Positions 10,115 through 18,929 are shown, numbered from the stretch's first letter. The stretch: 32,921 bases of DNA from an uncultured Clostridia bacterium (GCA_947624105.1 CANQIX010000011.1:1-32921); one strand, 5' to 3'. The notes: generated by a model from the letters alone, not told the origin. Numbers and translations are program-made.

Positions 10115-12721
10115 ATGGAATATTATAATCAAAGCGCAAAGGAGTGTTTGATAAAACTAAACTCCTCACAAAATGGGCTGTCGCAGGCGGAGGCGCAAAA
10201 CCGCTTAGGCGAGGCGAGTAAATTTCAAATAAAAGGCGAGAAAAAACGCAACGCATTTGTTAAGTTTTTGTCGCAACTAAAAGACTTGATGGTGCTAATA
10301 CTGCTTATATCGGCAGTTGTATCTATCCTAATCGGCGCGCTGACAAAATCGAGCAGCGAAGTTGTCGATGGAGTGATAATCTTAGGCATAGTTTTTGTGA
10401 ACGCATTGTTTGGCTTTTTGCAGGAAAACAAAACCGAAAAGGCGATTGAAAAATTAAAAAGAATGACGCAGGCAGAAACTTGTGTGTTGCGCGATGGAAA
10501 ACTTGTTAAAATTGCCAGCAATTTGCTTGTTAGGGGCGACATAGTTGTGCTAGAAGCAGGTTCGATTGTGCCGGCGGATTTAAGAATTATCGACTGCAAA
10601 AACTTCAAATTGAACGAAGCGATGCTGACAGGAGAGAGTGCGGCAGTGGAAAAACACGCTGACGTAATTGGCAGAGACACAATCGTTGCTGACAGAAAAA
10701 ACATTGCATACTGTGGAAGTGTGGTGGAGAGTGGGCACGGAATTGGAGTTGTTTATGCGCTTGGCGTTGAAACCGAATTTGGAAAGATTGCCGAAAGTTT
10801 AAAAAGCACAAAAAAGGAAATGACACCCCTTCAAAAAAACATACAATCGGTGGGCAAAGTCTTGACATATATCGTGTTGCTGATTGCATCGGTAACCTTT
10901 ATACTCGAAACGATAGCAAATCCATCGCAAATCTTAAACGCCTTTTTAACCGCGGTTGCAATTTCTGTTGCGGCGATTCCAGAGAGTATGCCGGCAGTAA
11001 TCACAATCATTATGAGTTTGGGTATTGCAGAACTAAGCAGCAAACGAGCGATAGTAAAAAAGATGCACGCCGTGGAAACGCTGGGTTGTTGCGACGTTAT
11101 ATGTTCGGACAAGACTGGCACAATAACCAAAAATCAAATGACCGTGCAAAAAGTTTTTACAAATTTTGCGGAAAATTCGCCATTTTTTCAAACTTTTTTG
11201 AATTGTATGGTGCTTTGTAACGATGCGGCGATGGGCGAGAAAGGATACGTTGGTGAGGCGACTGAAGTTGCGCTTTTAAACTACGCAGCAAAGATGGGAA
11301 CAAGAAAGGAGAAAGCAAATTTTAACCGCTTAGACGAAAATCCATTTTGCTCTGGCAGAAATATGATGTCGACTCTAAACGATGCGCAAGGCAAAAAGTT
11401 TGTTTTTGTAAAGGGTGCAATAGACAAAGTTCTTGCAAAATGCACAAAAATTGCGATAAATGACACAATTTTGCCACTTACTGACAATTTTAAGCGAAAT
11501 ATTTTAAAAAACAACAGTCAAATGTGTGGTGATGCTTTGCGCGTTTTGGCATTTGCATACGCAGAGCGCGAAATTTTAACGGAAGACAACTTGACCTTTT
11601 TAGGCTTGTGCGGAATGCAAGATCCACCACGCGAAGAGATTGCTGAGGCAGTTGAAAAGTGCCGTCAAGCAGGAATGAGGGCGGTGATGATCACCGGCGA
11701 CTATAAGGAAACGGCTTTTGCCATCGCGAAAAAGGTGGGGATAGCGCAGGAGAGCAGTCAGGTTATCTCTGGCGAAGAAATCGATGCTTGCAGCGATAGT
11801 GAATTTAGAGAGGTGGTTGAAAGAGTAAGCGTCTATGCGCGTGTAAGCCCACAACATAAGGTGAGGATTGTTGAAACATTGAAACAAAACGGGCACAACG
11901 TTGCTATGACCGGCGATGGCGTCAACGATGCACCAAGTATGAAGAGGGCAAACATCGGCATTGGAATGGGAAAGGGCGGAACAGATGTTACAAAGGAAGT
12001 TGCCGACATCGTTGTTACTGACGACAACTTTGCCACCATTGTGGTTGCCGTTGAACAGGGCAGAAAAATCTATGCCAACATTCAAAAGACGATAAAATTC
12101 TTGTTTTCTGCGAATATGGCGGAGATTTTATCGCTATTTTTCGTAACAATCTTCTTTCCAGGACTCACATTTTTACTTCCGGTGCAGATTTTGTTTGTAA
12201 ATTTGATAACTGATAGTTTGCCGGCGCTTGCCCTTGGCGTGGAGAAGTGTGAAAGCGGAATAATGCACGAAAAACCGCGAAGTGCAAAAAGTGGACTCTT
12301 TTCAAACGGCGTTGGGGTAAGTATCGTCGTTTTAGGGGTGCTGCAGACGATTTTAACGATGTCCGCCTACCTATTTGGCTACTTCTTGTATGACACGCTG
12401 ACAGCAACAACAATGGCGTTCTACACTTTAAACCTTTTACAACTCTTCTATATGTTTACTGCGCGCTGCAAAGAGCATATTTTTAGGTCAAATCCGTTCA
12501 AAAACAAGATGTTTACGCTTTCAATGGTGCTTGGAATAGGACTTTTGGTGCTTATTGCCACCACTCCGCTTAGGGAAGTGCTAAAACTATGCAATCTTGA
12601 TGCAATTTGTTGGGTAATTGTTCTTGTATTTTCTCTTTCGATTATTTTATTTGGCGAAATATATAAATTTATCGAAAATAAAATATCAAAAAAAATATTA
12701 AAAAAATCTAAAAATACGTAA
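10115..12721 (+). CDS. Calcium-transporting P-type ATPase (P2A, SERCA-like)
   Basis: Cation pump of 868 residues. Actuator motif TGES at 172-175, TM4 motif PESMP at 289-293 (family PEGLP; Glu290 matches the ion-binding Glu309 of SERCA), phosphorylation motif DKTGT with Asp332, and hinge motif TGDGVNDAP at 599-607. TM5 SANMAEI keeps the Asn and Glu corresponding to SERCA N768 and E771; TM6 NLITD keeps N796, T799 and D800 equivalents. These residues indicate Ca2+ (possibly Mn2+) export rather than Na/K or heavy-metal transport. The N-terminus matches the cation_ATPase_N domain. The ATG at 10115 follows GAGGG by only 3 bases. The C-terminus is Lys-rich and is followed by an extremely AT-rich stretch and a bidirectional terminator. 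Monocistronic by appearance. Confidence 0.93.
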   Translation: MEYYNQSAKECLIKLNSSQNGLSQAEAQNRLGEASKFQIKGEKKRNAFVKFLSQLKDLMVLILLISAVVSILIGALTKSSSEVVDGVIILGIVFVNALFGFLQENKTEKAIEKLKRMTQAETCVLRDGKLVKIASNLLVRGDIVVLEAGSIVPADLRIIDCKNFKLNEAMLTGESAAVEKHADVIGRDTIVADRKNIAYCGSVVESGHGIGVVYALGVETEFGKIAESLKSTKKEMTPLQKNIQSVGKVLTYIVLLIASVTFILETIANPSQILNAFLTAVAISVAAIPESMPAVITIIMSLGIAELSSKRAIVKKMHAVETLGCCDVICSDKTGTITKNQMTVQKVFTNFAENSPFFQTFLNCMVLCNDAAMGEKGYVGEATEVALLNYAAKMGTRKEKANFNRLDENPFCSGRNMMSTLNDAQGKKFVFVKGAIDKVLAKCTKIAINDTILPLTDNFKRNILKNNSQMCGDALRVLAFAYAEREILTEDNLTFLGLCGMQDPPREEIAEAVEKCRQAGMRAVMITGDYKETAFAIAKKVGIAQESSQVISGEEIDACSDSEFREVVERVSVYARVSPQHKVRIVETLKQNGHNVAMTGDGVNDAPSMKRANIGIGMGKGGTDVTKEVADIVVTDDNFATIVVAVEQGRKIYANIQKTIKFLFSANMAEILSLFFVTIFFPGLTFLLPVQILFVNLITDSLPALALGVEKCESGIMHEKPRSAKSGLFSNGVGVSIVVLGVLQTILTMSAYLFGYFLYDTLTATTMAFYTLNLLQLFYMFTARCKEHIFRSNPFKNKMFTLSMVLGIGLLVLIATTPLREVLKLCNLDAICWVIVLVFSLSIILFGEIYKFIENKISKKILKKSKNT

Positions 12722-12790
12722 ATATGGATTTTTTAAATATTTTAATAAAAAATATAAAAATAAATTAAAAATATAAAAAAATAATAAAAA
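12722..12790. other. Extremely AT-rich intergenic spacer
   Basis: Made almost wholly of A and T (two or three G, no C), continuing the low-complexity end of the ATPase gene. No ORF or promoter is confidently visible. Such A-tract DNA is typically curved and unstable in duplex form; it sits between convergent genes. Confidence 0.6.
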
Positions 12791-12825
12791 AATAGTAAAA
12801 AACTAATTTTTACTATTTTTTTTGA
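12791..12825. terminator. Bidirectional intrinsic terminator between ATPase and rbsK
   Basis: Perfect 11-bp stem AATAGTAAAAA / TTTTTACTATT (12791-12801 and 12807-12817) with a 5-base loop, an A-run before and a T-run after, so it can act in both directions. The stem overlaps the last codons and stop of the minus-strand ribokinase gene (12803). Confidence 0.8.
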
Positions 12826-13699
12826 TAAATTCTTCAACTTCACTTAGATATGGCATACCGGTCTGCGCACCATATTTGGTTGTTTTTAATCCGGCGCAGT
12901 TGTTTGCAAAGAGAATTGCGTCTTTTAGTGGCATTTCCTTCGAAATTGCAACTGCAAAAGCACCTAAAAAGGTATCTCCAGCACCGGTTGTGTCTTTTAC
13001 GTCCTTAATTTTGGCTGCAGGAACGTGTTTTACTCCGTCATCATAGAAATAAACTCCATCTGCGCCACAAGTTAAAATCAATCTGCCCTTATACGCCTTA
13101 AGCAGTTGCTCGTTGTCTTTATAATTTGGCAGTTCTTTTATTTCAACTTCGTTTACAATCACGTATTGGCACTTGTCAAGCAGACTCTTTTTAAGTTTTG
13201 TGATTGGCGATGGGTTGAAAATAACAGTTTTGCCGTTTTCATACAGAAGATTTATCACTTCGTCGACCGTGCTAAAAGGTATTTCAAGTTGCAAGCAAAA
13301 GATATCGCAGTCAAGCAGACTTTGTTTGTGCCTTTCAAGGTAGGAAGAATCTACCTTCATATTTGCACCGCCGATAACGATTATGGAGTTTGTGTTGTTA
13401 TCGAGCATAATTCCGGCCGAACCGCCAGAAACACCGCCCAGTGATTCGATATGAGAGGTGTCTACCTTTTGTTTCTTAAGATTTTTAAGGTTTTCTTTTG
13501 AATATAGGTCGTCGCCAACCATTCCAAACAGCACCGGCTTAGCGCCAAGGCGGGCGATTGCAACCGCTTCGTTTGCGCCCTTTCCACCAAAGTTAATCTT
13601 AAACTCTTCGCCGTGAATCGTTTCGCTAGGCTTTGGCAATTTGTTACACTTAAAGGTGTAGTCGGTGTTTATACTTCCAACAACTGCAATTTTTTTCAT
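12803..13699 (-). CDS. rbsK: Ribokinase (PfkB family carbohydrate kinase)
   Basis: Cytoplasmic sugar kinase expected to make ribose-5-phosphate from ribose and ATP. 298 residues, the usual size. N-terminal family signature with GGKGANEAVA at residues 38-47 and C-terminal signature DTTGAGDTFLGAF, with GAGD at 239-242 carrying catalytic Asp242. An NPSP motif (FNPSP) in the middle is typical of ribokinase-type members. The ATG at 13699 follows GGAGG (13708-13704) by 4 bases. It lies 12 bases after the nucleoside hydrolase gene on the same strand, consistent with an operon in which the hydrolase releases ribose and this enzyme phosphorylates it. Other PfkB sugars (2-deoxyribose, pseudouridine) cannot be excluded from sequence. 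Confidence 0.88.
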   Translation of the reverse strand: MKKIAVVGSINTDYTFKCNKLPKPSETIHGEEFKINFGGKGANEAVAIARLGAKPVLFGMVGDDLYSKENLKNLKKQKVDTSHIESLGGVSGGSAGIMLDNNTNSIIVIGGANMKVDSSYLERHKQSLLDCDIFCLQLEIPFSTVDEVINLLYENGKTVIFNPSPITKLKKSLLDKCQYVIVNEVEIKELPNYKDNEQLLKAYKGRLILTCGADGVYFYDDGVKHVPAAKIKDVKDTTGAGDTFLGAFAVAISKEMPLKDAILFANNCAGLKTTKYGAQTGMPYLSEVEEFIKKNSKN

Positions 13700-13711
13700 T
13701 TTTCCTCCATA

Positions 13712-14605
13712 TTATAGGTATAATTCCTCATATATTATCTTTTTAATAAGTTCAATGTCTTTGGCAAGTTGAACGGTGCATTTTCCGTTTTCGTTTAGCG
13801 TTATAAAGGTTTGTCCGCGCTTTTCTCCCTCAAGGCAGACAGTTATGTCGCATTTTTTGAAGTCGTAAAGTTCTGGATACAAAAGTCCAAGCATAACTTG
13901 TGCGTCATACACGCAAAAACAGCCAGGGTGCCAAGGTTCGTTTGCTCCTAAGAACAAATCTCTTAAAAACTCATCTTTTTTTCGTTCGCAAACGTGTTCT
14001 GTGAAGTCGGTAAGTTTAAAGATACAATCATCGCCAAGATGCTTTGGACAAAAGGTGATTTTTACGCCACTTTTTAAAACATCTAACAGCGCCTCTGGAT
14101 TTTTGTATACATTAAATTCGGCATAAGGTGTTACATTTCCTTCGCCATTTGTCGATGCGCCCATAAAGAATATGAAGTCGATTTTATCTTTGCAGTCTGG
14201 GTGTTCTTTCAAAAGTTTTGCATAATTTGTGATTGGGCCAAATTCCGCCAAAATAACCTTTGTTTTGCTCTCCATAAGCACTTTATAGATTGCGTCGACT
14301 GCAGGAGTGTCAAGTTTCTTTTGTTTTGTTTCGCCTATAACAACATTTCCAAGTCCGTGCTTGCCGTGAACTTCCCTTGCTTCGATGTTTTTGTATACAT
14401 CTTCGCCCTCCGCTACGTCGATGTTGTATGGCTTAAAGTTGTCGCAAAGGTAAAGCACATTTTGCGTGCAAACAGAAACAGGAACATTTCCTGAAGTTGT
14501 GGTTATAAGTTTGATATCAAATTTGTCGGGATCTCCAAAGGCGAGCAAGAGTGCAACAGAGTCGTCTACGCCAGGATCTGTGTCGATAATAATCGGTTTA
14601 CGCAT
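13712..14605 (-). CDS. Inosine-uridine preferring nucleoside hydrolase family protein
   Basis: Expected to cleave the N-glycosidic bond of ribonucleosides, giving base plus ribose. 297 residues from the ATG at 14605, chosen because GGAGG lies at 14614-14610; an in-frame ATG at 14632 exists but falls upstream of the predicted -10. The family's calcium-binding N-terminus is clear: IIDTDPGVDD at residues 3-12. HGKHGLGN corresponds to the usual HGxDGLG loop and AEFNVYKNPEA to the AEFNxxxDPEA segment. At the position where most family members have catalytic His followed by Asp (HDP), this protein reads Tyr233-Asp234 (VYDAQ), so substrate range or rate may differ. Forms an operon with the downstream ribokinase. 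Confidence 0.87.
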   Translation of the reverse strand: MRKPIIIDTDPGVDDSVALLLAFGDPDKFDIKLITTTSGNVPVSVCTQNVLYLCDNFKPYNIDVAEGEDVYKNIEAREVHGKHGLGNVVIGETKQKKLDTPAVDAIYKVLMESKTKVILAEFGPITNYAKLLKEHPDCKDKIDFIFFMGASTNGEGNVTPYAEFNVYKNPEALLDVLKSGVKITFCPKHLGDDCIFKLTDFTEHVCERKKDEFLRDLFLGANEPWHPGCFCVYDAQVMLGLLYPELYDFKKCDITVCLEGEKRGQTFITLNENGKCTVQLAKDIELIKKIIYEELYL

Positions 14606-14620
14606 ATTTCCTCCAAAAAA

Positions 14621-14648
14621 ATTGTAACACATTTAGATTTATTTTCAA
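14621..14648 (-). promoter_or_regulatory. Promoter of the nucleoside hydrolase-ribokinase operon
   Basis: Reading on the minus strand: TTGAAA (14648-14643), 16-bp spacer, TACAAT (14626-14621) with an extended TGT before it. Predicted +1 is 14614, the first G of the SD GGAGG, giving a leader of only 9 bases. Confidence 0.6.
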
Positions 14649-14682
14649 AACAACTTTCTAAAATTAGATTTGTAAATTTGAA

Positions 14683-14711
14683 TTGCTAAAAGAAGTTGGG
14701 TGTGATATACT
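14683..14711 (+). promoter_or_regulatory. Promoter of the ABC-F gene
   Basis: TTGCTA (14683-14688), 17-bp spacer, TATACT (14706-14711) with extended -10 TGA. Predicted +1 is about 14718, giving a 24-base leader with SD AGGAGG. No long attenuator-type leader, as seen for some inducible resistance ABC-F genes, fits in this space. Confidence 0.7.
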
Positions 14712-14741
14712 TAACTATATGAAAGCAAGAAAGGAGGAAAG

Positions 14742-16253
14742 ATGCTGGAAGTAAAGAATTTAACAGTGTCAACGCCAAATGGAAGAGATATTTTAAAAGA
14801 TGTGTCTTTCATATTAAACGATGGCGACAAACTTGCCGTTATTGGCGAGGAAGGTAACGGAAAAAGCACTTTGCTTAAGGCAATTTACGATAAAAAATTG
14901 CTAAACTTTTTTGCTGTCAGCGGAGAGATAAACAAGGGGAAAATGACTTGCGGATTGCTTGAACAAATACTTGACGAAGAGTGGAACAATTTTACTGCAA
15001 TCGATTTTTTCTTAAAAAATACACCAAAAAGCGAGCAAAATTACGAAATTTACAACGATTTTGGCAAAATTTCGCAAATTATTTCAAATTTGAACCTTGA
15101 CGAAGAGATACTCGAAGGCAGAACAATTGGCACGATGTCGGGCGGAGAAAAGGTTAAGTTGCAACTTGCAAAACTGTGGTATCAAAATCCAGACTTAGTT
15201 TTGCTTGACGAGCCAACCAACGACCTTGACATCGAAACACTTGAACTGCTTGAAGACTACATACAGAAAAACGAGAAGATTGTTGTGTATGTTTCTCACG
15301 ATGAAACACTTCTAGAGCGCACAGCAAATTGCATCTTGCACCTAGAACAAATAAAGCACAAGTCAGAGCCACGCTTTACCTTTGCAAATCTTTCTTATCG
15401 CGACTATGTTGACGAGCGCATCTTAAAACTTGCTAAGCAAGACCAAATTGCAACCTTTGAACAGGCACGACGCAGAGAGCAGAAAGAGATTGTAAACAAT
15501 ATGAGAAACAAACTCCAAAGCGTAAATCCGGGCAGGGCAAATGCGATGCGAGCAATTTTGGCAAGAGAGGCAAGATGGGAAAGAGAGGGGCTTACCGAGC
15601 ATACCGACACGGAAGAGCAGATAAGTTTGCGTTATACTTCAGAGGTGAAGTTGCCGGCACGAAAGGTTGTTTTAAACTTGCACCTCGACAAACTTGCTGT
15701 TGGAGATAAACTGCTTGCACAAGATGTCAATCTTCTGGTAACAGGGCCAGAGAAGGTTGTGATTATCGGCAAGAATGGTTGCGGAAAGAGTTCGCTTATC
15801 AAAGAGATATATAGCAAACTCTCCAGCGAGCCGCTTCCAGGGATAAAGTTTTTGTATATGCCACAAAACTATGGCGACCTTTTAGACGAAAACTTAACAC
15901 CTATCGAGTTTTTGTGCGACAGCGGAGAGAAAAAGGATATCGAACTTATTAGAACGATTTTGGGAAATCTTAAATTTACCTCAAAGGAGATGGAACATAA
16001 AATCGGCGAACTTTCGGGCGGACAAAAGGCAAAGGTATATTTAACAAAGATTATGCGAGAAGAGAGCAATGTGCTTTTACTTGACGAGCCTACACGAAAT
16101 CTAAGCCCACTTTCAAATCCGGCGATAAGGCAATTCTTCAAAAATTATAAGGGCGCAATCATCAGTGTATCGCACGACAGAAAGTTTATTGGAGAGGTGT
16201 GCGACAAGGTGTATCGTCTTGACCAAAGCGGACTTAAACGAGTTGATTTTTGA
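14742..16253 (+). CDS. ABC-F family ATPase (ribosome-acting, resistance-type size)
   Basis: Soluble protein with two fused nucleotide-binding domains and no membrane segment, so not a transporter. NBD1: Walker A GEEGNGKS (35-42), signature SGGEK (133-137), Walker B LLDEPTNDLD with Asp156/Glu157, switch VSHDE. Linker about 200-300, rich in Arg/Lys/Glu, the P-site tRNA interaction arm of the family. NBD2: Walker A GKNGCGKS (343-350), signature SGGQK (425-429), Walker B LLLDEPTRN with Asp448/Glu449, switch VSHDR. NBD2 has RNLSPLSNP where NBD1 has the usual D-loop NDLD. Family knowledge: ABC-F proteins bind the ribosomal E-site and some (Vga, Lsa, Msr) protect against antibiotics; 503 residues and lack of a C-terminal extension fit that size class. 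Whether this one gives resistance or has a housekeeping role is not decidable. Confidence 0.9.
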   Translation: MLEVKNLTVSTPNGRDILKDVSFILNDGDKLAVIGEEGNGKSTLLKAIYDKKLLNFFAVSGEINKGKMTCGLLEQILDEEWNNFTAIDFFLKNTPKSEQNYEIYNDFGKISQIISNLNLDEEILEGRTIGTMSGGEKVKLQLAKLWYQNPDLVLLDEPTNDLDIETLELLEDYIQKNEKIVVYVSHDETLLERTANCILHLEQIKHKSEPRFTFANLSYRDYVDERILKLAKQDQIATFEQARRREQKEIVNNMRNKLQSVNPGRANAMRAILAREARWEREGLTEHTDTEEQISLRYTSEVKLPARKVVLNLHLDKLAVGDKLLAQDVNLLVTGPEKVVIIGKNGCGKSSLIKEIYSKLSSEPLPGIKFLYMPQNYGDLLDENLTPIEFLCDSGEKKDIELIRTILGNLKFTSKEMEHKIGELSGGQKAKVYLTKIMREESNVLLLDEPTRNLSPLSNPAIRQFFKNYKGAIISVSHDRKFIGEVCDKVYRLDQSGLKRVDF

Positions 16254-16301
16254 CAAAAGGCGAAAAAAATATCGATAAAATTGAAAAGTAAACGAAATTG
16301 T

Positions 16302-16330
16302 TTGCATTTAATGTAAAATTTATTTAAAAT
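16302..16330 (+). promoter_or_regulatory. Candidate promoter of the VirD4-like gene
   Basis: TTGCAT (16302-16307), 17-bp spacer, TAAAAT (16325-16330). Predicted +1 at 16337 is the first base of the SD AGGAG (16337-16341). Confidence 0.5.
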
Positions 16331-16352
16331 AATAATAGGAGTTTTATATTAT

Positions 16353-18365
16353 ATGGCAGAAGAACAGAAAAAGAAACGCCGTAATATTTGGCTAGTATAT
16401 CTAATCTGTGTTGCGGTGTGTTATTTAATAGGCGCAGGAATAAACTATTATCAAACGCAAGACCTAATTGAAGCCGCCACATCAACCTATGGCATAGTAG
16501 GCTTAGTGGTTGGACATATCGTTTGGATTTTGTATCTCTACCTAACAAGCGGAAAGAAGAATAAGGAAGAGGGCGCAAAAACAAAAGGTAAAACGGCACA
16601 AGGCGAAGAGGTTGACCTTGCGTTTAACGCGAAGTTTATTAAGCCAAGCGAAATTAAAGACCAATTTGGTGCTATCGACACAACTTGGGGTATGCTTCCT
16701 CAAATTATGAATACCGGAATTGTCATTAGAAGCACACTTGAAAACGGAAAATACCGTGTGAGTATGAAAGACGAATATCACACAATGGTTATCGGTGCAA
16801 CCGCTTCTGGTAAAACGCACCTTATGATTGTGCCTACGATTCGTATTTTGGCGCACACCGGCGAAAAGCCAGATATGATTATATCCGACCCTAAAGGCGA
16901 ACTTTATCAACAGACTTCAAAGATACTTGCAGACGAGGGATACCGCGTGTTTAAGTATGACCTACGTGATCCATTCTCTTCGTCAAGATGGAATCCTATG
17001 TCGCACGCTTATGAAGTTTATCGTCAGGCAAAAGATTTCCACAATCACGTTATTAGATGTAAAGATGGTTCTAAGCCAGAAGCAAGAGGCTATCGTTCGA
17101 TTCCAGGAGTTCAATATGGCGATGTTTGGTATGGCTTTAATCAAGTTGCCTTTCCAACTGAGGAAGAGGTAAGAAAGGCAGTTGAAAGCACTGAGCAGAT
17201 TTACACCGACCAAGCGTATGCAGAACTAAAAGAAATTGCAACCACTCTTTGTGCAAGAAGCACCGCTCCAGACCCAACTTGGGAAGAGGGCGCACAGAAC
17301 TTGCTTTACGGAACAATGCTTGCTATGCTTGAAGATAGCGACGATCCAAGACTTGGAATGACGCTTGAAAAGTTCAACTTCTACAACCTATATCGTATTA
17401 TTATGTTTGCTGATAACGACAGCGACAACCCTTATGCAACACTTAAAAAATATCTGCTTGAAGGCAGAGATGAAAACAAATCGGAAGTTTCAAGACTTAC
17501 CGCAAACATCATTGGTGCAGCAACAAACACCGCAAAATCCTATGTTTCGATTCTTTCAAACAAGATTTCGTTTATGCAAGATATCGGTATCTCTTACCTA
17601 ACCTCTCAAAACGACATCGACTTTGCAACCTTCACCGACAAGCCAAGTGTTTTGTATATCGTTATTCCAGATGATAAGGAAGAAAGATACACCCTTGCCA
17701 ACCTCTGCATTTCGCAACTATATAAACGTCTTGTAGACAAGGCAAATTCACTAGCAAGCAGAAAACTTCCTCGCCACGTTTACTTTATTCTTGATGAGTT
17801 TGGTAACTTGCCAGCGATTCCAAAGTTTGACAGTATGATCACAGTTGCGCGTTCAAGAAACATCTTGTTTGAACTTGCTATTCAGTCTTACACCCAACTT
17901 GAAAGTAAGTATGGCCGTGAAAATTCCGAAACGATAAAAGGTAACTGCAACGCACAAATCTTTATTGGAACGGACGACCAACTTACGCGTGATGACTTCT
18001 CGAAGCGCTGTGGTGAAGTGCAACTTATCTATGAAGAGGAAAACAAAACAAAGAACACCGAATCTGGCAACACTGCCACAAAGAGCACTTCGGTAAGCAC
18101 CTCTGTTCAAAGAACGACAAGACCTCTTATCACCCCTTACGAATTGGGACAACTTCAATACGGAAATGTCATCGTAAAACTTTATAGATGGCAACCAATC
18201 AAGGTTAAACTTACTCCAGACTACGAAACACCATTCTTCCGTAGAGATGATGTTAAGGAACAACCAGGGCTTATGAAGAGTTTGGATAAAGACAGAATCT
18301 TCTATAGCATTCGCGATAGAAACGAAAAGATTAGACGTAAATCGAGCAATCCTTACGACTTTTAA
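16353..18365 (+). CDS. VirD4/TraG-type coupling protein (T4SS-like DNA pump ATPase)
   Basis: 670 residues. Two N-terminal membrane helices at about 12-30 and 46-64, then a cytoplasmic RecA-like ATPase: Walker A GATASGKT at 148-155, the family motif ISDPKGELY at 177-185, Walker B YFILDEFGNLPAIPKF with Asp481/Glu482, and the downstream motif IQSYTQLESKYG. These are diagnostic of the VirD4/TraG family, hexameric ATPases that bring substrates to a type IV secretion channel. No relaxase, VirB4, VirB6 or origin of transfer lies in the window; neighbours are an ABC-F gene and dnaG. It may be a remnant of an integrative element, a domesticated secretion ATPase, or work with a channel encoded elsewhere. 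SD AGGAG lies 11 bases before the ATG, which is long but usable. Confidence 0.92.
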   Translation: MAEEQKKKRRNIWLVYLICVAVCYLIGAGINYYQTQDLIEAATSTYGIVGLVVGHIVWILYLYLTSGKKNKEEGAKTKGKTAQGEEVDLAFNAKFIKPSEIKDQFGAIDTTWGMLPQIMNTGIVIRSTLENGKYRVSMKDEYHTMVIGATASGKTHLMIVPTIRILAHTGEKPDMIISDPKGELYQQTSKILADEGYRVFKYDLRDPFSSSRWNPMSHAYEVYRQAKDFHNHVIRCKDGSKPEARGYRSIPGVQYGDVWYGFNQVAFPTEEEVRKAVESTEQIYTDQAYAELKEIATTLCARSTAPDPTWEEGAQNLLYGTMLAMLEDSDDPRLGMTLEKFNFYNLYRIIMFADNDSDNPYATLKKYLLEGRDENKSEVSRLTANIIGAATNTAKSYVSILSNKISFMQDIGISYLTSQNDIDFATFTDKPSVLYIVIPDDKEERYTLANLCISQLYKRLVDKANSLASRKLPRHVYFILDEFGNLPAIPKFDSMITVARSRNILFELAIQSYTQLESKYGRENSETIKGNCNAQIFIGTDDQLTRDDFSKRCGEVQLIYEEENKTKNTESGNTATKSTSVSTSVQRTTRPLITPYELGQLQYGNVIVKLYRWQPIKVKLTPDYETPFFRRDDVKEQPGLMKSLDKDRIFYSIRDRNEKIRRKSSNPYDF

Positions 18366-18416
18366 TAAATAATCCTTACATTTCACAAAATTTTTTCGAC
18401 AAGAATAGATAAAGGT

Positions 18417-18881
18417 ATGACAGAAAACTATGATGACCAAAAACTTGTTGAAAATTTTGAGGAAGTTGCAAGGGCATACGCAAAGTCCTTAAAAAATAAG
18501 GGCTTTGTTTTTATTAAGTTGCAGCAAGAGGATTTTTCGATGCTGCTTGACGAGATTTCGATTATATTTGGAAAGTTGCTAGCAAGTTTTGAAATTCTTT
18601 CGCAAAAGATAGACTGCAACATAATTTTAAACGAAACGCAGAAAGAATATCGGCATTTTAGAAAGTTGTTCGACTATCAAAGCGTGCATAAGTTCAGCAG
18701 TGATATGAACTATTCACAGACATTTTTGGCGGTGTTCGCCTTAGAAAACTTGTTAAACCAAAAAATCTTGCTGCTTGCACAGAAGAGTGGAGAGATAACC
18801 TTTTGCCACAAAGTTATAGACAGTAGAGCAAAAATCTATGCCGAAAGTTTTGACACTGACGATTTTAGGCTGGATATATAG
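18417..18881 (+). CDS. Hypothetical protein, 154 aa
   Basis: Not recognised. An acidic-to-neutral soluble protein, probably mostly helical, with no signal peptide or membrane segment and two scattered cysteines. Hydrophobic heptads occur around residues 42-65 (MLLDEISIIFGKLLASFEIL) and 100-125. The start is uncertain: AAAGG sits only one base before the ATG, and no strong promoter is visible in the 51 bases after the VirD4-like gene. It could be co-transcribed with that gene. A hairpin with T-rich tail follows its stop. Retained as real because the frame fills the space between two well-supported genes and ends just before a terminator. Confidence 0.6.
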   Translation: MTENYDDQKLVENFEEVARAYAKSLKNKGFVFIKLQQEDFSMLLDEISIIFGKLLASFEILSQKIDCNIILNETQKEYRHFRKLFDYQSVHKFSSDMNYSQTFLAVFALENLLNQKILLLAQKSGEITFCHKVIDSRAKIYAESFDTDDFRLDI

Positions 18882-18929
18882 GTATATAACGGGCGGAAAA
18901 TGAAAATAATTATTAAAATATAACAAATA

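Noticed and set aside
14719-14754. Eleven-codon ORF overlapping the ABC-F start, possible attenuation leader peptide
   Set aside because: No SD, its ATG is almost at the predicted +1, and no alternative stem-loops fit in the 24-base leader; ABC-F attenuators normally need a much longer leader.
17853-18440. 195-codon antisense frame over the 3' end of the VirD4-like gene
   Set aside because: It overlaps the well-supported ATPase domain and shows no recognisable protein pattern.
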